Shown here: piece after piece, positions 21,534 to 30,491 of the stretch
Position numbering within the stretch: position 1 is the first letter of the stretch
Layout: each line of letters begins with the position of its first letter
Origin: Caprella mutica
Taxonomy: Eukaryota > Arthropoda > Malacostraca > Amphipoda > Caprellidae
DNA length: 64,000 bases
Direction of reading: 5' to 3'
Assembly: GCA_947561585.1 (NCBI GenBank)
Contig: CANNZV010000344.1
Location: forward strand, 203,367 to 267,366
Notes under the pieces: model-generated
What the model saw: the letters and a program-made list of their open reading frames with translations, nothing else
Told to the model about the DNA's origin: nothing
Database searches by the model: none
Made by a program: the position numbers and the translations under genes

Positions 21534-24500
21534 TCAAGGGAGTTCCTCGTTTTCCATCAACATTATTAATTTGGCAATAGGCCTCTTGTATCGTTTCCCT
21601 CGTGCAAGCACATCAACACTCCTAACCAATCCATCAGAGCTCTGCTTCACACTCAACACCCTACCTATTGGCCAATGACACCTTGCTTCACTCTCGTCGA
21701 TCACAAGCACGACGTCTCCCACTCTTACACACCTCTGAACTTTGTTCCATTTGCAACGTCCTTGCAGTGAACTCCGATATTCTCTGCACCACCTTCGCCA
21801 GAATTCTGTTGCCACGACTTGTACCTGGCCCCATCTCTTCACACTATCTATCAGTAGGCTGTCCTGAGACGCGGCCAAAGGCATGCTACCCCCAATGTTC
21901 AACAACATCTGGGGTGTTAATGGGTCGGAATCAGGATCACTTCCTATTATAGTAAGTGGTCGGCTATTCACTGCTGCCTCCGCCTCACAGAATATTGTAA
22001 GCAGCGAGTCGTCCGAGTAGGTTCTTCCCCCCATAACAGCTTCTAAAACTCTGCGCACTGTTCGGATCACTCTCTCCCATATACCACCGGTATGCGAAGC
22101 ATATGGTGGGTTGAATTCCCAGGATGTTCCACCGTCCCCCATCCTCATCAAAACCTCCTCGCATGCTAATGATTCCAAGAGTTCTTTTCGACATCCAACA
22201 AAATTGGTGCCATTATCCGACCGTATAAGCCTTACTCTCCCCCTACGTGCCATGAAGCGTCGCATTGCTCGTAACATAGCGTCAGAAGATAGATCTTCTG
22301 CCACCTCTAAGTGAACAGCTCTGATGGTCATACACGTGAAAAGCACACCATACCGTTTCACCTGAGTACGCCCTCTTCCCCGTGTCACATATAAAGGCCC
22401 AAAGCAGTCTACACCGGTATAAGTGAAGGCAGGTTCACCGGCACCAACACGCTCTACCGGCAAATCAGCCATTCGTTGTTCAATGACCCGTCCCTGTACG
22501 CGTTTGCACACTACACATCTTAGCAATTCCCTCCTAACTACACTATAACCTCTGACTATCCAATACTTTTCACGGGATTGTCCCAAGACAGTTGCTACCC
22601 CCATGTGTCCAACCCTCTCATGATAGTGGCGCACTACTAGGTTGGTCACATGATGGCCGGGAGGCAATATCATCGGGAATTTACTTCGCAAAGGGATATC
22701 GGCCATTTGCAACCTGCCTCCTACCCGTATCACTTTTCCATCCATGAACACACCCAACCGACGAAGTGGACTTTCCTTTCTCACTCCCTCTCCCCTTCGC
22801 AAACGTTCATACTCACTAACATAGCAAGAGTGCTGCGCGTATGCTACTATACTACTCTCCGCCTGCAAACGCTCTTCTACTGATAAAGCACCTCTCTGCA
22901 CATTCTCTTTTCCTTCTTTAAGGTAAGTTTTGAATCTCTCAAACCAGGCTACTACACGGATCAATTTATACCAACAAGAGAACCGCTCCATCAGCGACTC
23001 CATCACAGGATTTAAAGTTTTCACAGACATCACCACGGCCTCCTGTTTCACCTCTAACTTCACATCCGCATCCACTAGGATGTCTCCTTGTTCACTTGGC
23101 CAATCTTCTTCATTCCTCATCAAAAACTCGGGTCCCTGACACCACTTCGCGCCACACCGTCCCCTGGATCCCTCATCTGCTGGATTGGATTCAGAATCGA
23201 CATATCTCCATTGACTCACTTTGGAATTTCTTTTGATATCAGCTATTCTGTTTGCCACGAATGAGTGAAAACGAAGATTTTCGTTGCGGATGTACCTAAG
23301 TACCGTCATACTATCGGTCCATAAAATTATCTTATCAAAATCCGCGTCCAATGTATTTTGCAATCGAGCACACATGGAAGCAGCTAACCTTGCCGCTACA
23401 AGTTCTAGTCTAGGGACAGTTACTTCCTTCATAGGGTTAACCCTAACTCGTCCCCATACGAAAACACAGTCTTTCACTCCATTATCATACTCTATCCTCG
23501 TGAAACACACAGCCGAGTGCCCCTTCTGGCTAGCATCACCAAAAACATGCAATTGAATGTTAGATACATTAGATGAATATCCTAATATGTTTCTAGGCAC
23601 AACAGTACTTCCAAGGTTCTGCAAGCTTTCCTTCCATTTGTCGATGCTCTTGCGCTCTTCATCACCAAGAGGTGTGTCCCAATCAAATTCCTTACGACGT
23701 ACAAGATTTTGGAACACTAATCTACCTTTCAACACGGTAGGAGCAACAATTCCTAATGGGTCGTAAATTTTTGCAATGGTTGACAGCAAGCTCCTTTTAG
23801 TTCGCGGTTCAATTTCCTCAATACGCACAGCCAGACTCAGAACATCTTCCTCCTTTCGCCATGATACACCCAAGCACTTCTGTATTTGATCTATATCAGT
23901 CTCTCCCCCCAAGCGCATTTGGAATTCCTCAAAGTTCCCGGCAAACTTTGTTAGATTGAATCCACCATCCGCACACACTGATCTTAGCGCTTCTGCATTC
24001 TGACAGAGCTTCTCTGTGTCATTACTGCTCTTAAGACAATCGTCCACATAAAAATTCTTCTCTATGATATTGCCAATCGCTCCATCCCGATCAAATACAC
24101 AATCATCTGCCACCCTCTTAAGTGCGTAATTAGCTATGCTCGGTGATGAGCAAGCACCGAACAAGTGTACAGCCATCCTGTACTCCGTGAGACGTCCCGA
24201 GATCACTCCTCCGTCCCACCAAAAGAACCTGAGGTAGTCTCTCTGTTCAACAGGCACTGATATTTGGTGGAACATTGCTTCTATATCCGCCATGAATGCC
24301 ACTTCACCCTGCCGGAATCTTAGTAGCACATCCATCATTAGGGTTGCAAGATCGGGTCCGGTTAGCAGCATATCGTTTAAGGATTTGCCGTGAGCTTTTG
24401 CTGCACAATCAAAAACTACTCTGATTTTCCCAGGTTTCGCAGAATGAGTCACTCCGAAGTGCGGGAGGTACCATCTGCCTGATCCTGCATGAACCTTCTC

Positions 24501-27500
24501 CGCATAGTTGTTCTCCAACATAATATTTATGCAATCTTCATACGCTTTTCTTTCTTCTGGATTACCCATTAATTTTCTCCGAAGACCAAGGGCGCGACTT
24601 AGAGCGACTCCCCGGCCGTTTGATCCCCCTGTCCGCTCTCCGCGTAGAGGTAAAGGAATTTCGTAACGGCCTTTAACCCTTTTACAACCACCCTCCACGA
24701 TTTGTATCCACTTTTCGTCCTCAACGGAGAGTCCATTCTTATCATCGTCCAAACCTTCGAAGCCTTTTGAGAAGGCGTTCTCTATCAGTTTCCCTACCTC
24801 GCCTTCATGACAACGCACCCTATGAACGGGAACAGACTTCACACCTTGTTTCCCAAAAAGGCCATGTACCGTCCACCCCAACCTAGTCCTTATAGCGTAA
24901 GGACTACCTTCGGTCGGAGAGGCTCTGATCTCTAAAGGCTCTAACGCTTCCAGAGCATTTGTCCCAAGCATCAGTTCCACTTCTGTAATATTCCCTATCT
25001 GCAGGTCTGAAAGATGATCCCATCTCCCGATCACCTCTGCATCCATGGCATCTTCCTTCCCTACAGGTATCCTATCCAACAAGTAAACTGGTGGGAGCGT
25101 CACCCAAGTGTTCTCGTGCTCACCCCTCAAGAGCAGTCCAGTGATGAGTCTTAACTTTCCGTTTCTCTGCGAGTGCACCGTTTCCGTGCATAGTTGGACC
25201 TCTGGTAGTCGATGCACGTTCAGCTTCAGTTTTTCGATCAATCCACGAGAACAGAAAGAAACTGCACAACCACTATCAAGAAAAGCCGAAGTACGTCCCT
25301 CTACGGAGTCGCGTCCCTTCACGATGACAGGCAAAATAGAGACGCTTCCCATGACTAACTCACCCTTCGCTGATACTCCCCCAACAGTAGCTCCAGAGTT
25401 TGCTCCACTATATTGATTCTTTTGGGGGCGTTGAGAGTTACGTTGAGCTTCTCCACTTGCAGCAAAGTAGTACGGTTTTCCTTGTGAATTTAACTCCCCA
25501 TTAGCAAGACCACGAGCCCCTAATTGCTTATCATGAAAGTCCCGTTCTCTTTCAGATATCGATGCCCCTAGTCTTTGATTCCCATGCAGTAAAACATGAT
25601 GCCATCTTCCACACCTAGTGCAAACCCGCGGATCCGTACAGTTTCTAGCCATGTGACCTTCATTTAAACACAGAAAGCAGAGTTTTTCGTTTTTAGCACA
25701 GCTCATACGCTGTTCAACACCCAATCTCTGAAATTCACGGCAAGAGTCAATGGTATGCGACCCCTCACACAGCGCACACTGAAGAAGCGGCTCTAATCTT
25801 TCTGATGTAACAGATTTCCCAGTTCCACGCGTGGACGAGACCATCGGACTGTCTTCTTTAATGATAGGATCCTCACATGTAACTGCGTTCACGGTCGCTC
25901 TAATCTTTGGGCGAGCTCCAAAGGTACCAGTATTTTTGCTGAGCATTTCATTCTCCATTGCGACCTTGCCAAAGACCGGATCTGAAGCCACACGAACATC
26001 TTCATCCACAAAATCCATCAGGTCTTCGTACGTAACAGATAAGCCGTTTTCTTTCCTCTTCCTATGCAAAATTGCCCTCCACCTCTCCTGCATAGTATAA
26101 GGAAGTTTTGACACAAGAGAACGTATGGTCTTTGGATGCTCAAGCTCAGTTTTGCCGTAAGGAATTTGAGCGACGACGTTCTTTGTTAGCCTCAGGGTAA
26201 TGGCATAGGACTTTAGTCCTTCCACGTCGTCACGCATCAAGTTACCTCTAGCAAATAGTCTTTCCATGTAAGCCGCAGCCACAAGTTCAGGGGCTCCATA
26301 TTTCTGATCAAAACATTTCATGGTTTCTTTGAATCCTTTCTCAGGATTCATGTATAGTGCAGCATGAACTAGTTCTCTTGGCTCTCCCTTCGTATACTGG
26401 TATAGATAATCCAGTTTCTCACTGGCATCTAACGTTTTTGACCTAAGAATGGATCCCATGGATTGTTTGAACGTGATGTACTTCTCTGGTTCACCTCCAA
26501 ACATCTGAATCTCACGTTTAGGCATGCACATCCTTAGGTTGCTTGCAGTTAATTCATGAATCAGTTGAGAGTCGTTGGGAAGAGCAGCATTCCTATCCCG
26601 GCTACAGCACTCGCTATTAATTTCTCTATTGTGAGCAACAGGTTCAGGTACCAATCTCCCAACGGAGTTGAGTACTCCAGTTTTATTACGTGGTACATCA
26701 ATTGGATTCTTTATTTCAGAAGTCCCGACTCCGATAACCCCTTGAAGCCGTAAACCTCCATTATGTGAGGCTCCTGAATCCATCATCGCATATTTATTCC
26801 ACATGTTTTCCTCTGCTAACCGAGCCCTCTGCTCACCTTCCCTCTTTAGCCTCTCTATATGTGCCTCCATTTCCATTTGCTCCATTCTTCGCCGCATCTC
26901 GTCATCAATCCGCGATTTTTCATTTTCTAAGAGTTTTCGCTCATTCTCTCTCCTTATCGTGTCAATGTGTTCAAAGTTAGCAATGCGCACTTCTTCCTTA
27001 GCTCGCTCCACGGCGATTTCTCGAGCACGTTCCACGGCGGAGGTACCACTCATAATAGAACACACTCCAGTTGCTCGCGATACACTAGAGCGAGATCTCC
27101 CACGAATTCTCCTATTACTAGTTAAACCACCCACATCAGCTCTCAAACATTCAACTTGAGATATGCTGTCCTCTGGTCCGACGGAATCCACTAGGCTTCC
27201 GCAATCCATGCGTCTCGATTCACCCATGAATATCCGGCCACGACCCTGATCATTCAAGTGAGAACCACTCGCACCTACACCACCACTCGCACCTACACCA
27301 CCACTCGCACCTACACCACCACCCGCACCTACACCACCACCCGCACCTACACCATCACTCGCACCTACACCATCACTCGCACCTACACCATCACTCGCAC
27401 CTACACCATCACTCGCACCTACACCATCACTCGCACCTACACCATCACTCGCACCTACACCATCACTCGCACCTACACCATCACTCGCACCTACACCACC

Positions 27501-27797
27501 ACTCGCACCTACACCACCACTCGCACCTACACCATCACTCGCACCTACACCACCACTCGCACCTACACCACCACTCGCACCTACACCACCATTCGCACTC
27601 ATCTCCTTCTCCAGCTCCTCCCAAGTAGTATCTCTATTCGAGAGAGATTCGTGCAATCGGCACAGTAAATCATTCTTACCGCCAGAGGTTGCCTCACCTA
27701 AATAATCTAGCACCCTCTTCAATCCAAGAATAGTCAACTTTTCCATATTGATCCCGTAAACTAAACAACAACGAAGTCTCCCAAAATTCAAAGGCAA
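21534..27797 (-). CDS. BEL/Pao Gag-Pol polyprotein, intact, 2087 residues
   Basis: Encodes all functions for retrotransposition. In order: a SAP-like N-terminus (about residues 18-55, LGLKRVLDYLG); about eighteen GGVGAS-type hexapeptides (about 68-178); a charged Arg/Glu coiled coil; a Gag region; CCHC-like knuckles (CALCEGSHTIDSC near 676, CFLCLNEGHMARNC near 706); an aspartic protease with FLDSGCAVSF (near 840); reverse transcriptase (MADIEAMFHQIS near 1166, NFYVDDCL near 1249); the Pao-type RNase H region (FGDASQKGHSA, WTDSMTVLRYI near 1496); an integrase zinc finger (HERVGHMG...CVVC near 1727) and core (GVDCFGP, IRSDNGTNF near 1861, then an NPPYASHTGGIWE motif); and the C-terminal DUF5641-type domain. 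Met18 (MEKLTILG) may be the true start. No frameshift or internal stop; no envelope gene. Probably competent, though that is inference. Confidence 0.95.
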   Translation of the reverse strand: MPLNFGRLRCCLVYGINMEKLTILGLKRVLDYLGEATSGGKNDLLCRLHESLSNRDTTWEELEKEMSANGGVGASGGVGASGGVGASDGVGASGGVGASGGVGASDGVGASDGVGASDGVGASDGVGASDGVGASDGVGASDGVGASDGVGAGGGVGAGGGVGASGGVGASGGVGASGSHLNDQGRGRIFMGESRRMDCGSLVDSVGPEDSISQVECLRADVGGLTSNRRIRGRSRSSVSRATGVCSIMSGTSAVERAREIAVERAKEEVRIANFEHIDTIRRENERKLLENEKSRIDDEMRRRMEQMEMEAHIERLKREGEQRARLAEENMWNKYAMMDSGASHNGGLRLQGVIGVGTSEIKNPIDVPRNKTGVLNSVGRLVPEPVAHNREINSECCSRDRNAALPNDSQLIHELTASNLRMCMPKREIQMFGGEPEKYITFKQSMGSILRSKTLDASEKLDYLYQYTKGEPRELVHAALYMNPEKGFKETMKCFDQKYGAPELVAAAYMERLFARGNLMRDDVEGLKSYAITLRLTKNVVAQIPYGKTELEHPKTIRSLVSKLPYTMQERWRAILHRKRKENGLSVTYEDLMDFVDEDVRVASDPVFGKVAMENEMLSKNTGTFGARPKIRATVNAVTCEDPIIKEDSPMVSSTRGTGKSVTSERLEPLLQCALCEGSHTIDSCREFQRLGVEQRMSCAKNEKLCFLCLNEGHMARNCTDPRVCTRCGRWHHVLLHGNQRLGASISERERDFHDKQLGARGLANGELNSQGKPYYFAASGEAQRNSQRPQKNQYSGANSGATVGGVSAKGELVMGSVSILPVIVKGRDSVEGRTSAFLDSGCAVSFCSRGLIEKLKLNVHRLPEVQLCTETVHSQRNGKLRLITGLLLRGEHENTWVTLPPVYLLDRIPVGKEDAMDAEVIGRWDHLSDLQIGNITEVELMLGTNALEALEPLEIRASPTEGSPYAIRTRLGWTVHGLFGKQGVKSVPVHRVRCHEGEVGKLIENAFSKGFEGLDDDKNGLSVEDEKWIQIVEGGCKRVKGRYEIPLPLRGERTGGSNGRGVALSRALGLRRKLMGNPEERKAYEDCINIMLENNYAEKVHAGSGRWYLPHFGVTHSAKPGKIRVVFDCAAKAHGKSLNDMLLTGPDLATLMMDVLLRFRQGEVAFMADIEAMFHQISVPVEQRDYLRFFWWDGGVISGRLTEYRMAVHLFGACSSPSIANYALKRVADDCVFDRDGAIGNIIEKNFYVDDCLKSSNDTEKLCQNAEALRSVCADGGFNLTKFAGNFEEFQMRLGGETDIDQIQKCLGVSWRKEEDVLSLAVRIEEIEPRTKRSLLSTIAKIYDPLGIVAPTVLKGRLVFQNLVRRKEFDWDTPLGDEERKSIDKWKESLQNLGSTVVPRNILGYSSNVSNIQLHVFGDASQKGHSAVCFTRIEYDNGVKDCVFVWGRVRVNPMKEVTVPRLELVAARLAASMCARLQNTLDADFDKIILWTDSMTVLRYIRNENLRFHSFVANRIADIKRNSKVSQWRYVDSESNPADEGSRGRCGAKWCQGPEFLMRNEEDWPSEQGDILVDADVKLEVKQEAVVMSVKTLNPVMESLMERFSCWYKLIRVVAWFERFKTYLKEGKENVQRGALSVEERLQAESSIVAYAQHSCYVSEYERLRRGEGVRKESPLRRLGVFMDGKVIRVGGRLQMADIPLRSKFPMILPPGHHVTNLVVRHYHERVGHMGVATVLGQSREKYWIVRGYSVVRRELLRCVVCKRVQGRVIEQRMADLPVERVGAGEPAFTYTGVDCFGPLYVTRGRGRTQVKRYGVLFTCMTIRAVHLEVAEDLSSDAMLRAMRRFMARRGRVRLIRSDNGTNFVGCRKELLESLACEEVLMRMGDGGTSWEFNPPYASHTGGIWERVIRTVRRVLEAVMGGRTYSDDSLLTIFCEAEAAVNSRPLTIIGSDPDSDPLTPQMLLNIGGSMPLAASQDSLLIDSVKRWGQVQVVATEFWRRWCREYRSSLQGRCKWNKVQRCVRVGDVVLVIDESEARCHWPIGRVLSVKQSSDGLVRSVDVLARGKRYKRPIAKLIMLMENEELP

Positions 27798-28346
27798 CCT
27801 ATGCCTATCAACTTAAACGAAATGAGATCACTAAGTCCTACACACAAATATGAATTCTCAATTAAGATAAACCATGGAGGGGTGCAATTGAATGAACTTA
27901 AACTGTGCCCTAACTTAATCAGTCACAAAAAGGGGTACTCATCTACTCTGTAGCGCAGAAGCAGCAGAATCCGGCCTCCCAGGATGATGAATAAGACAGT
28001 TCACCCCAGAACACTCCTGACGCAACAGTAAAGAGAGGGTGACTCTAATCGTAGATAGGATCCAATCGTAGGCAGGGATAATTCAAATCGTAGGCAGTGG
28101 CAACTTAAATCGTAGGCAGTGGCAACTTAAATCGTAGGCAGTGGCAACTTAAATCGTAGGCAGTGGCAACTTAAATCGTAGGCAGTGGCAACTTAAATCG
28201 TAGGCAGGGGCGATCCAAGGGGCGATTCAAATCGTAGGTAGGGGCAATTCAAATCGTAGGAAGGGGCGATTCAGATCGTAGGCAGAGGCGATTCAATTAT
28301 AAACAACTGTCAACCCCACTGAAGTTAGGTAGAACGATACTTGCAC
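27798..28346 (-). other. BEL/Pao leader with 22-bp tandem repeat
   Basis: Lies between the element's 5' LTR and its ORF. Positions 28070-28300 hold about ten imperfect copies of AAATCGTAGGCAGTGGCAAC plus TT. The base composition is richer in GC than the flanking host DNA. Confidence 0.85.
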
Positions 28347-29727
28347 TGTTAGCTACAAGCTCGGGGCGAAGTTTGACTTCTGGGAGCTAGGGGTTTTGGT
28401 GGCAAAGAAAAACACAACGATATCTTGAACGCACTGTATTCCTGACTTTTACAAGTTGCAGATCATGTGGTGCTGCAAAATAAAATAAAAAAGTTAAACT
28501 CTATAAACATCTTAAGTTGGAATGCTAAAACTTGACAATGATTAAAATAAAACTATACAGCGTACAATTCTCCTTAGTGAATCAGTAGGTATTTAGATTT
28601 ATTTAGACTTAATGATTATATAGGAAATAGGAAAATTTATAGAAGTAAAAAGCACCCCAAAGTTGTGACTGCAAATAGAGCACAGGTAACAATTTTACAC
28701 CCTCCACAATATTAAATCAGAAGAGCAAGCTTAGACTAACGAATATGATATAATCACCCTACCCGGCTATACTTTTCTACTTACCAAGTATTAACGCTTT
28801 CCCCACTAATGCTCCACACAGCCCCGAGATCTTGTACTAATAAACCAATAATCATCTATAAACGAACAATCAGTGAGTACTCTAATGTATCTGGAATGTA
28901 TAAAAGATAAGTTCGCTCAAAGACCAAAGACAGACACAGACCAAAGACAGACACAGACCAAAGACAGACACAGACCAAAAACAGACACAGACCAAAAACA
29001 GACACAGACCAAAAACAGACACAGACCAAAAACAGACACAGACCAAAAACAGACACAGACCAAAAACAGACACAGACCAAAAACAGACACAGGCTAAAAA
29101 CAGACACAGGCTAAAAACAGACACAGGCTAAAACAGACACAAACAGATTCATTCGGACACAAACAGATTCATTCGGACACAAACAGATTCATTCGGACAC
29201 AAACAGATTCACACGGACACAAACAGATTCACTCGGACACAAACAGACTCACGCGGAAACAGACAGACTCACGCGGAAACAGACAGACTCACGCGGAAAC
29301 AGACAAACTCACGCGGAAACATACAGACTCACGCGGAAACATACAGACTCACGCGGAAACAGACAGACTCACGCGGAAACAGACAGACTCACGCGGAAAC
29401 AGACAGACTCACGCGGAAACAGACAGACTCACGCGGAAACAGACAGACTCACGCGGAAACAGACAGACTCACGCGGAAACACTTACAGCCACTTGCAAAC
29501 TTTCAAAGCCGGCACTCCTCACTTCCCAGTAATGACACCTCCAACCCTAACGCACGATGTACATATAACAACTGAAATGCGCAACCGTCTGGCAAGCGAT
29601 AAAGAGTAAAATCCTTCGTAACCAAAAAATACTGACCAAGGTGAGCGGAGAGCGCCCTCTACATGCCAGCACCACCAAAATTCGGTCAACGAGATGCATA
29701 TATTGAATGCTTGACATGCATTCAACA
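28347..29727 (-). repeat. 5' LTR of the BEL/Pao element (1381 bp)
   Basis: Same ends and internal minisatellites as 19831-21228, shorter by 17 bp, which equals one CAGACCAAAAACAGACA unit. In element sense it should hold the promoter. Confidence 0.95.
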
Positions 29728-29971
29728 CTTTTTAGGTTTGAGTAATCTATACATATTTTCTATTTTTTTTTTCAGAGTAAAATGTCATTGACGTTTTGGA
29801 GAAAATGCACCCGTTGCATTGCCATAATTACAAGCTACTTTTTTTTACTCTTATTACATAATTAAATTTATGTAATTGACTTAATTATTAGTAATTAAAT
29901 AATTTTGGACATTTCCTTGTATCTAATTACCCAAACTATAAAAATTTGTATCTAATTGAAGAAGAAGTAAG
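29728..29971. repeat. Right copy of the 244-bp duplication (NOP58 terminal exon copy)
   Basis: Follows the LTR end ATTCAACA directly and repeats 19587-19830, including the NOP58 3' splice site, the AGTAA exon stub and the 3' UTR start. Unique sequence resumes with TATAGTTTCACTC. Confidence 0.95.
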
Positions 29972-30484
29972 TATAGTTTCACTCTCGACTTCAGGATGTG
30001 AAATATTTCAGCTGAATCACTGTATTTTCAGAGACGAGAATTTTCCCGTAGACTTTTTTAATCTCTTTATAGTTATACCAACAAGTCAAGTCCGATGTCT
30101 GGATCTCTTACTTTACTCGAGATTGATCATGGATCCAATCGTTAACTTTGTCTATCAAATTTTTTACAAAATGACTCAATTAAGCAATAGTTTCCATTGG
30201 TATACAACAAGATTGTGTCTTAGCTTGCGTGAAACTTTATCTATTTATCACTAGATGGCGCTTTTTTTTAAATTCTTTAAACCCACGTTGGGGTAAATGA
30301 ATTCCATTTCAAAATTAATTATGCTGATTTCATCCGGAGTTGGCATATGTTTGTTTTTGTAACTGGTTATTTTTGATTACCTGGTTGTTCAAATAAAAAA
30401 TAATTTATCTGCTAGTTCATTCACGCCAATAATTAGCGTATAACCTGATGAGAGAATTGAAAAAGCATTACCCAATGTACATGT
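29972..30484. other. Intergenic gap between BEL/NOP58 and LYRM2
   Basis: The original downstream flank of NOP58. It probably holds the distal NOP58 3' UTR if transcription once ran past 29971. No coding features beyond short frames. Confidence 0.4.
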
Positions 30485-30490
30485 TTTATT
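30485..30490 (-). terminator. AATAAA polyadenylation signal of LYRM2
   Basis: Minus-strand AATAAA one base after the LYRM2 stop codon (TGATAATAAA). If used, the 3' UTR is only some 20-30 bases long. Confidence 0.6.
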
Positions 30491-30491
30491 A

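Larger units (their letters stand above)
19831..29727 (-). mobile_element. Complete BEL/Pao LTR retrotransposon
   Basis: A 9.9-kb element with two direct LTRs (TG...CA ends), one long open frame on the minus strand (21534-27797) and a repeat-rich leader. In element sense the 5' LTR is 28347-29727 and the 3' LTR is 19831-21228. A purine-rich stretch (GGGTGAGGGAC on the minus strand, just right of 21228) is a plausible polypurine tract. I could not find a convincing tRNA primer site next to the 5' LTR. The LTRs differ only by one 17-bp repeat unit as far as I can see, pointing to a young insertion. Confidence 0.95.

Noticed and set aside
27258..27668. Plus-strand frame RTYTTT over the BEL element
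   Set aside because: Antisense shadow of the GGVGAS repeat region of the polyprotein.
28320..28346. tRNA primer-binding site next to the BEL 5' LTR
   Set aside because: The sequence after the LTR end (GTGCAAGTATCGTTCTACC on the minus strand) lacks a clear TGG start and I could not match it to a tRNA 3' end by eye.
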